From assembly GCA_002408185.1 (NCBI GenBank), contig DHQV01000030.1, positions 6,200 to 24,298 on the forward strand: 18,099 nt of DNA. Direction: 5' to 3'. The notes under the pieces are model-generated. The model did no database searches, had not been told where the DNA came from, and saw nothing but the letters and a program-made list of their open reading frames with translations. The DNA comes from Deltaproteobacteria bacterium UBA5329 (GTDB lineage Bacteria > Desulfobacterota > Syntrophorhabdia > Syntrophorhabdales > Syntrophorhabdaceae). Shown piece by piece: positions 14,132 to 18,099 of this stretch. The translations under genes were made by a program, and so were the position numbers. Numbering within the stretch: the stretch's first letter is position 1; each line of letters begins with the position of its first letter.

Positions 14132-14899
14132 TTACCAGTGCCCGTCGACGTCGGCTCCTTCGAGCCGGGAAAGCTTCCCGTTCTTGTATGCATCGAGAGC
14201 TTCACGAACGGTCATATTCGTTGCGGTAAAAACATCCACGCCCGCCGCCGACAAGACACGGAAGGCATTCGGTCCCAGGTGGCCGCTTATGACCGTTATA
14301 ACGCCGGCATTAATGACGTTTTGCGCCGTCTGGATACCAGACCCCCGGGGCGCGCTCATGTTCTGGACATTTTCGACAATTTCTTCAGTTTTTCTCTCCG
14401 GATCAAAAACGATTATTTTTTTAGCCCTGCCAAAACGCTCGTCAACCGGTCCATCGATTTCGCCATCGACACTTGTTATCGCAATTTTCAGAAAATTTCC
14501 TTTTTTCGTGTCCTCCCTGAGCTTTCGGGCGGCATCAGCCGCAGCTTCAGCCGAAGCGCATCCCTGACCCCAATCTTTTCGCCATCGGCAGGGACGCACC
14601 GATTCCTCCTGGAATGTCACGTTCCCCCCTTCGATCCTGAGCGCCTTGCCGTTTATGATCGCATCCGTTATCTTTTGATGGGCCGTGTTTATGAGACGAT
14701 GGAATGTCGGCTGCGAGACGCCCATGCGTGATGCCGCTTCCTCTTGCGGGAACCCGAGGAGATTCTTGAGCCGCATCGCTTCAACCTCATCCTGCCCGAT
14801 CACGATCTCACGAATTTCTTCCAAGGGAACGCCGGCCGGCTTGAAGTAGACCGTTTTTGGCTGAAAACCTATTCGCCTCTTACAGGTTCGTCTTGGCAT
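14132..14899 (-). CDS. DUF134 DNA-binding domain fused to NifX/NafY-type domain (copy B)
   Basis: 255 aa, clearly paralogous to 1782-2561 over its full length. The DUF134 helix-turn-helix is at about 52-78 (PQEEAASRMGVSQPTFHRLI), the linker Cys pair C104/C114 is kept (CRWRKDWGQGC), and a NifX-type domain runs from residue 137 (LKIAITSVDGEIDG, DERFGRAKKI, GHLGPNAFRV). Unlike copy A, the domain junction has CTG rather than ATG, so this copy looks like an obligate fusion. GAGGAG lies before the ATG. It heads the rhodanese/DUF364/iron-sulfur/FAD operon and carries the same double operator over its promoter, so it probably regulates itself and that operon. The ligand is unknown; metal cluster or molybdate-type cofactor sensing is inference from the NifX fold. 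Confidence 0.95.
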   Translation of the reverse strand: MPRRTCKRRIGFQPKTVYFKPAGVPLEEIREIVIGQDEVEAMRLKNLLGFPQEEAASRMGVSQPTFHRLINTAHQKITDAIINGKALRIEGGNVTFQEESVRPCRWRKDWGQGCASAEAAADAARKLREDTKKGNFLKIAITSVDGEIDGPVDERFGRAKKIIVFDPERKTEEIVENVQNMSAPRGSGIQTAQNVINAGVITVISGHLGPNAFRVLSAAGVDVFTATNMTVREALDAYKNGKLSRLEGADVDGHW

Positions 14900-14921
14900 A
14901 TATTTCTCCTCTTGCTATAGC

Positions 14922-14935
14922 TGAATGTATATTCA
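14922..14935. promoter_or_regulatory. Operator O1, copy B (TGAATGTATATTCA)
   Basis: TGAAT-N4-ATTCA site covering the -10 of the copy B promoter. It is the exact reverse complement of the partner site at 14962. Confidence 0.65.
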
Positions 14936-14952
14936 TACGAACATCTTGTCAA
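14924..14952 (-). promoter_or_regulatory. sigma70-type promoter of DUF134-NifX copy B operon
   Basis: TTGACA at 14952-14947 and TACATT at 14929-14924 on the minus strand, 17 bases apart. The -10 falls inside the proximal operator exactly as in copy A. No other promoter is evident before the next six genes. Confidence 0.6.
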
Positions 14953-14961
14953 GAAAATATA

Positions 14962-14975
14962 TGAATATACATTCA
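14962..14975. promoter_or_regulatory. Operator O2, copy B (TGAATATACATTCA)
   Basis: Second site, upstream of the minus-strand -35 and centred 40 bp from O1, the same distance as in copy A. It also overlaps the candidate -35 of the plus-strand crotonase promoter, so it could control both directions. Confidence 0.65.
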
Positions 14976-14994
14976 TAATAGATTGCGTTATACT
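14966..14994 (+). promoter_or_regulatory. Candidate promoter of the crotonase gene
   Basis: TATACA (14966-14971, four of six consensus bases) lies 17 bases before TATACT (14989-14994). Its -35 is inside operator O2 of copy B. The leader to the ATG at 15068 would be about 67 bases. Confidence 0.45.
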
Positions 14995-15067
14995 CTACAA
15001 GCTTTCCGTTTTATTTCTCGTACCTGGGTTTCATCGCGAAAACGAAGTATCAGACACAGGAGGCCAC

Positions 15068-15844
15068 ATGGATTACAAAAACATTATCACGACAATTCGG
15101 GATTACGTTGCGACGATCACCCTCAACCGCCCTGACAACATGAACACTTTTACGACCGTTATGGCAAGGGAGCTCGATCATACCCTTCTTTCTCTAGACA
15201 GCGAAGACACCGTCCGGGTGATAATCCTCAAGGGAGCTGGAGGGACTTTTTGTGCCGGGATAGACGTCAGCGAGTTCCCCGGCAAAACAGCAATTGAATA
15301 CCAGGAATGGATAGGGATGATGGGCAAACCGATGATCACCATGAACGATCTGAGAAAACCGGTTATTGCACAGGTACAGGGGATCGCCGCCGCGATCGGG
15401 GCCGGACTTGTAGCCGCCGCGGATCTTGCCATCGTGTCGGAAAGGGCCCGTTTTGGCCTGACCGCGATTAATGTGGGCCTTAACTGCATTGGCCCCGCCG
15501 TTCCACTCACGCGTTGTGTCGGGAGAAAAAAGGCCCTTGAACTTCTCCTGTTTGGGGATCTGATAGACGCGGCTGAGGCGCATCGTATGGGGCTTGTCAA
15601 CCGCGTGGTCAAACACGAAGAACTGGACGACAGGGTACTCGAATGGGCACAGCAGCTGGCCCAGAAGAGTCCTCTCGCGGTCGAAACTGCAAAAAAGGCA
15701 TTTTACACAGCCGCCGACATGGAATACCATAAGGCCTTCGAACACGTGACCGGAGCCCTCGCGCGCCTGTGCACCACCGAAGACGTCGGCGAGGGGATAG
15801 CCGCCTTCTTTGAAAAAAGAAAACCGCAATGGAAACGGCGTTAA
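15068..15844 (+). CDS. Enoyl-CoA hydratase/isomerase (crotonase) family protein
   Basis: 258 aa, the standard crotonase length. The two oxyanion-hole segments are present: GTFCAGIDVSEF (residues 59-70) and GIAAAIGAGL (105-114). Of the two catalytic glutamates of classical hydratases, the one in the PEI motif is replaced: FGLTAINVGL puts Ala133 there. The second is kept (E158 in KKALELLLFG). This points to an isomerase, hydrolase or other crotonase reaction rather than ordinary beta-oxidation hydration. CAGGAGG lies 5 bases before the ATG. It is divergent from DUF134-NifX copy B and may share its operator. It stands alone; no acyl-CoA dehydrogenase or thiolase gene is in the window. Confidence 0.93.
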   Translation: MDYKNIITTIRDYVATITLNRPDNMNTFTTVMARELDHTLLSLDSEDTVRVIILKGAGGTFCAGIDVSEFPGKTAIEYQEWIGMMGKPMITMNDLRKPVIAQVQGIAAAIGAGLVAAADLAIVSERARFGLTAINVGLNCIGPAVPLTRCVGRKKALELLLFGDLIDAAEAHRMGLVNRVVKHEELDDRVLEWAQQLAQKSPLAVETAKKAFYTAADMEYHKAFEHVTGALARLCTTEDVGEGIAAFFEKRKPQWKRR

Positions 15845-16116
15845 CGGCTTATCACCCGGGTATACATTACTCAACGGTCAGCAGGACTTTAATGAAGAAA
15901 AATCTATAAATGTAGGATTGCAGGGCTTGACCCCACAAGGGACTCCTCTTTACGAGTTCGATTTTCGTCCCAGGAATTTAATTTTTATTGATGTGAGGGT
16001 AAATAGGAGAGGTGTCTATTCCAGTTTCCTGCTGGCCAAACGTCAACCAGGATTGGCTAAGGTTTGCATACGGCTATGAACTGATACCTGATACATACTA
16101 ATCGACGAGAATCCGG
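15845..16116. other. Intergenic stretch without recognised features
   Basis: Between the crotonase stop and the convergent coiled-coil gene. No coding frame with a plausible start, no hairpin followed by a T-run and no clear repeat was found by eye. The part around 15915-15970 (GATTGCAGGGCTTGACCCC and onward) has the look of dispersed intergenic repeat sequence, but there is no second copy in this window. Confidence 0.4.
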
Positions 16117-16377
16117 TCAGGCAGGCTCTTTTTTTCTACGCCCCTTCTTTCTCTCTTCGGGCTTCGTGATTACGCCCTTAACCTTTTTTCTGCTCCCTTT
16201 CTTCTTCTCTTCCTGCTCTACGAGAATTTGGACTGCTTTAAGATAATCTTCAAGAGGTTTTAACTTCTTGTCGATCTCGGCTACTTCTTTGGCAAGTACT
16301 TCTTTACGAAGCACCAACATCTTGTATTCCTTTTCCGCCAATACATCAAGGTTGTTTTCATTCATAGTTTCAGTCAT
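16117..16377 (-). CDS. Small coiled-coil protein with lysine-rich tail
   Basis: 86 aa, family not recognised. Residues about 10-58 form one continuous predicted helix with heptad-like spacing (LAEKEYKMLVLRKEVLAKEV, then IDKKLKPLEDYLKAVQILV). From about residue 58 the tail is Lys/Arg/Glu-rich and low in complexity, as in nucleic-acid-associated proteins. There is no signal peptide and no Cys. AAGGAGG lies 8 bases before the ATG at 16377, and an extended -10 is just upstream, so it is probably its own transcription unit. It converges on the crotonase gene. Confidence 0.75.
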   Translation of the reverse strand: MTETMNENNLDVLAEKEYKMLVLRKEVLAKEVAEIDKKLKPLEDYLKAVQILVEQEEKKKGSRKKVKGVITKPEERKKGRRKKEPA

Positions 16378-16397
16378 AAATTATCCCTCCTTTTTTC

Positions 16398-16406
16398 ATT
16401 ATATCA
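16398..16406 (-). promoter_or_regulatory. Extended -10 promoter for the coiled-coil gene
   Basis: Minus strand TGATATAAT (16406-16398) is an extended -10 (TGN-TATAAT), with the start site predicted about 7 bases on, immediately before the AAGGAGG. No good -35 is visible 17 bases upstream. Confidence 0.45.
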
Positions 16407-16583
16407 TTCACGACATTCATCGATATTTTTTTGTAAAATATCACATCATCAACACTGATAGAGTACCGTTTTGAGAAGGGTTTCTTGAACTCATCAGGTA
16501 TGCATTAAACCCCGTTCGGGCCAGGATGGTGCATCATCCGGAGGAATGGGTCTGGAGCAGCTAACGTCCCTGGGGAACCCCTT

Positions 16584-17030
16584 TTACCTGTGTTTACATG
16601 TTGGACAAGTTCCCCTGGCGCCGGAATCCTGTGTGATCTTGTTGACTTCTTGCGGATTCTCTTTGGGTGGAACGGAGGAATCATCTATTCTTTCGTAGGC
16701 ATCACCCCTTCTTTCGATGATCAGTGCCCCGGTGCTTTGTGGTTCTGCCGACTTTTCTTTCGTTTTTTCCCCGGTCTCTTCTGTCTTATTTTCGATACGA
16801 ATGATGATGGTGGGCGATTCCTGATATTGTCTTTCACTTTCGTAAATCCAGAAGGGGACAGGTTGACGAGGAGGGCGTGGTCGAGGAAGCTTGTGAGATC
16901 TGGCGCCCGATGGTTTCCGAGGCTGGTCCGTTTGTTGCGAGAAGACGGCTGTGGGAGCCATCGTGGATAAACTTAAAAATAAGAAGCTTGCGAGCGCCAA
17001 TTTCTTCATAGATCTGCCAAATATATCCAT
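16584..17030 (-). CDS. Small exported protein of unknown function
   Basis: 148 aa, no recognised family. GGAG 6 bases before the ATG at 17030 decides this start over the internal MKKL at 17009. The N-terminus is a signal peptide (MKKLALASFLFLSLSTMAPT core, likely cleaved near residue 31 before QQ). There is no lipobox. The mature part is Pro/Arg-rich (HKLPRPRPPRQPVPFWIYE), then has a short beta-like stretch (SPTIIIRIENK) and acidic/basic segments, and ends in CPTCKHR (C142, C145), a possible metal- or disulfide-forming pair. It lies just downstream of a long hairpin and a possible 51-residue frame. Periplasmic location is inferred. Confidence 0.7.
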   Translation of the reverse strand: MDIFGRSMKKLALASFLFLSLSTMAPTAVFSQQTDQPRKPSGARSHKLPRPRPPRQPVPFWIYESERQYQESPTIIIRIENKTEETGEKTKEKSAEPQSTGALIIERRGDAYERIDDSSVPPKENPQEVNKITQDSGARGTCPTCKHR

Positions 17031-17161
17031 GAGTTGCTCCTACACTGGGTACATAAGGGTGCACTCCCGAGAAACCAAGTTATTTCTTTTCTGCTTTGGC
17101 AATCGGGTTTCTTGGTTTCTTGGGAGTGTCCCAGCGCTTTTCCAAACTGCTTCGTTTCCAT
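17006..17161 (-). CDS. Possible 51-residue frame overlapping the exported protein gene
   Basis: ATG at 17161 has GGAGG 4 bases upstream, a strong Shine-Dalgarno. The frame METKQFGKALGHSQETKK... runs 51 residues, with CTQC near the end, and overlaps the next gene by 25 bases. Most of it is the arms and loop of the inverted repeat at 17062-17128, so the peptide may only be a translated leader or a chance frame. No family is recognised. Confidence 0.3.
   Translation of the reverse strand: METKQFGKALGHSQETKKPDCQSRKEITWFLGSAPLCTQCRSNSWIYLADL
17062..17128. repeat. Long inverted repeat, 18-bp arms
   Basis: CACTCCCGAGAAACCAAG (17062-17079) and CTTGGTTTCTTGGGAGTG (17111-17128) are inverted copies matching at 17 of 18 bases, around a 31-base loop. 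The RNA from either strand would form a strong hairpin. No T-tract follows and no target-site duplication is seen. It lies in the 5' region of the exported-protein gene (minus strand), where it could act as a leader structure or be a small mobile palindrome. Confidence 0.7.
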
Positions 17162-17502
17162 AGTTCCTCCTTTCCGGTTTACGGCAATCTTCAATCAATG
17201 AAGTCAGTCTAAGACGTGGCAAGAAGATTTCAAGCAGGCGGTGCGCCTCAGTATCCTTGCGGCCGGAAACTGGTGAATATGATTTTGCAGGTTACCATAT
17301 AAGATGACCCGTGAAAGACGAAAAAGAAAGACCCTGAATCAGCCATGAATGGTAACGCAGCGATGCAAAGGTATAAAAACAATGGACGAAGCCCATGGAT
17401 AAACTATAATTTTATAGGATGAATTTATCTGATAAACGTCCGGTATCAGACGATAGTGTCCGTGCTTGACCGGCGAAAGGCGAAAAAGAAAGGGAGGTTG
17501 TC
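17162..17502 (+). other. Intergenic region with candidate FKBP promoter and direct repeat
   Basis: About 340 bases with no supported gene. It holds an 18-base direct repeat, GAAAGACGAAAAAGAAAG at 17313-17330 and a copy with one change at 17475-17492, the second just before the FKBP ribosome-binding site. A candidate plus-strand promoter has TGGACG at 17383-17388 and TATAAT at 17405-17410 with a 16-base gap, giving a leader of about 85 bases. Confidence 0.45.
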
Positions 17503-18099
17503 ATGAGATATCTTACGGCGTTGGTCCTCGGCATCATTCTCCTGTCCGGTGTGTGCTCCGCCCAGGGAAGCCCGGAATTGAAAGACCCTAAAGACAGGGA
17601 GAGCTACAGCCTTGGCTACCAGTTCGGGCAGTACCTGAAATTGCAGGGGGTCGACATCAACCTGGATGTCTACACGGCGGCGATCAAAGATGCTCTCGGC
17701 GGTAAAGAACCGTTGATGAGCAAGGATGAAATTATTACAACCATCAGGGGCGTCGAGCAGAGGGTACACGAGACACGACAGAAAGAGTTGAAGGAAAAAG
17801 CCGCCAGGAATCTTCAGGAAGGCAAGGCCTATCTTGCGGAGAACCAGAAGAAAAAAGACGTAAAGACGTTGCCGAGCGGTCTTCAATACAAGGTCTTGAG
17901 CGCAGGCTCCGGTAAAACCCCGAAGGCGGATGATACCGTAACGGTCAACTACAAAGGCACACTCCTTGACGGTACGGAGTTTGACAGTTCTTATAAGAGG
18001 GGTCAACCGACAACAATTAAAGTCACCGATGTCATCAAAGGCTGGGCCGAGGCCCTGCAGCTCATGAAGGAGGGTTCGAAGTGGCAGCTTTTCATCCCC
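17503..18099 (+). CDS. Exported FKBP-type peptidyl-prolyl cis-trans isomerase (partial, C-terminus outside window)
   Basis: 199 residues are visible, with no stop before the edge. A signal peptide (MRYLTALVLGIILLSGVCSA) is likely cleaved after residue 20; C18 does not sit in a proper lipobox. Residues about 30-125 are the helical dimerisation domain (FKBP N-terminal type; DRESYSLGYQFGQYLK, and long charged helices). From about 135 comes the FKBP catalytic domain: LPSGLQYKVL, DTVTVNYKGTLLDGTEFDSS, then VIKGWAEALQLMKEGSKW. This is the FkpA/Mip layout, a periplasmic proline isomerase and chaperone. GGGAGG lies 5 bases before the ATG. About 30-40 residues are missing at the end. Confidence 0.94.
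   Translation, partial: MRYLTALVLGIILLSGVCSAQGSPELKDPKDRESYSLGYQFGQYLKLQGVDINLDVYTAAIKDALGGKEPLMSKDEIITTIRGVEQRVHETRQKELKEKAARNLQEGKAYLAENQKKKDVKTLPSGLQYKVLSAGSGKTPKADDTVTVNYKGTLLDGTEFDSSYKRGQPTTIKVTDVIKGWAEALQLMKEGSKWQLFIP

Noticed and set aside
16570..16586. GGGG-AA-CCCC-TTTT as an intrinsic terminator
   Set aside because: A two-base loop is too small for a stable hairpin, and the T-run points away from the minus-strand gene that ends there.
17446..18006. 186-codon minus-strand frame under the FKBP gene
   Set aside because: Shadow of the plus-strand isomerase, which has a signal peptide, ribosome-binding site and clear FKBP motifs.
1..18099. Nitrogen-fixation island
   Set aside because: Three NifX-type domains are present, but there is no nifH, nifD, nifK, nifE, nifN or nifB; ORP-like or other cofactor roles fit better.
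1..18099. tRNA, rRNA, CRISPR array, transposase or integrase
   Set aside because: None recognised on either strand; the repeats seen are single inverted or direct repeats, not arrays.

Overview
The window is about 18 kb of roughly half-GC bacterial DNA. It most resembles a strictly anaerobic deltaproteobacterium (Desulfobacterota, in the Syntrophobacterales/Syntrophorhabdus direction). This is inferred from gene content: ferredoxin-MinD ATPases, NifX-family proteins, DUF134 regulators, HdrD/GlcF-like iron-sulfur proteins, a sigma54 activator and a crotonase. No rRNA, tRNA, CRISPR array or transposase gene was seen.

Region A (1-5093, all minus strand). A promoter inside a double operator drives a DUF134-NifX fusion regulator, a glycine-rich zinc-ribbon protein and two ferredoxin-MinD ATPases, the last one cut by the window edge. 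The three downstream genes are joined by ATGA overlaps. Behind this lies a DUF89 phosphatase-like gene with a near-consensus sigma54 promoter, and then a PAS-containing sigma54 activator. Paired ferredoxin-MinD ATPases, NifX-family protein and a sigma54 activator recall the Desulfovibrio 'orange protein' (ORP) locus.

Region B (5259-8469, plus strand, divergent from the activator). A stand-alone NifX/ORP-like protein, a Cys-rich small protein, a DUF5320 protein, a metallo-beta-lactamase-fold protein and a PAS histidine kinase broken by two frameshifts.

Region C (8485-14899, minus strand). A second DUF134-NifX fusion with the same double-operator promoter heads what looks like one long operon: exported double-domain rhodanese, DUF364 protein, a possible small protein, a two-cluster iron-sulfur protein, a GlcD-type FAD oxidoreductase and a second iron-sulfur protein. 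The last four are joined by ATGA overlaps. I infer a redox/sulfur/metal module controlled by a metal- or cofactor-sensing DUF134-NifX protein. I do not recognise it as a described system.

Region D (15068-18099). A divergently transcribed crotonase whose promoter may share the operator, a small coiled-coil protein, a small exported protein preceded by a long hairpin, and an exported FKBP-type prolyl isomerase cut by the window end.

The unifying theme is a duplicated DUF134-NifX regulator, each copy with two TGAAT-N4-ATTCA sites exactly 40 bp apart centre to centre, heading two different gene sets.
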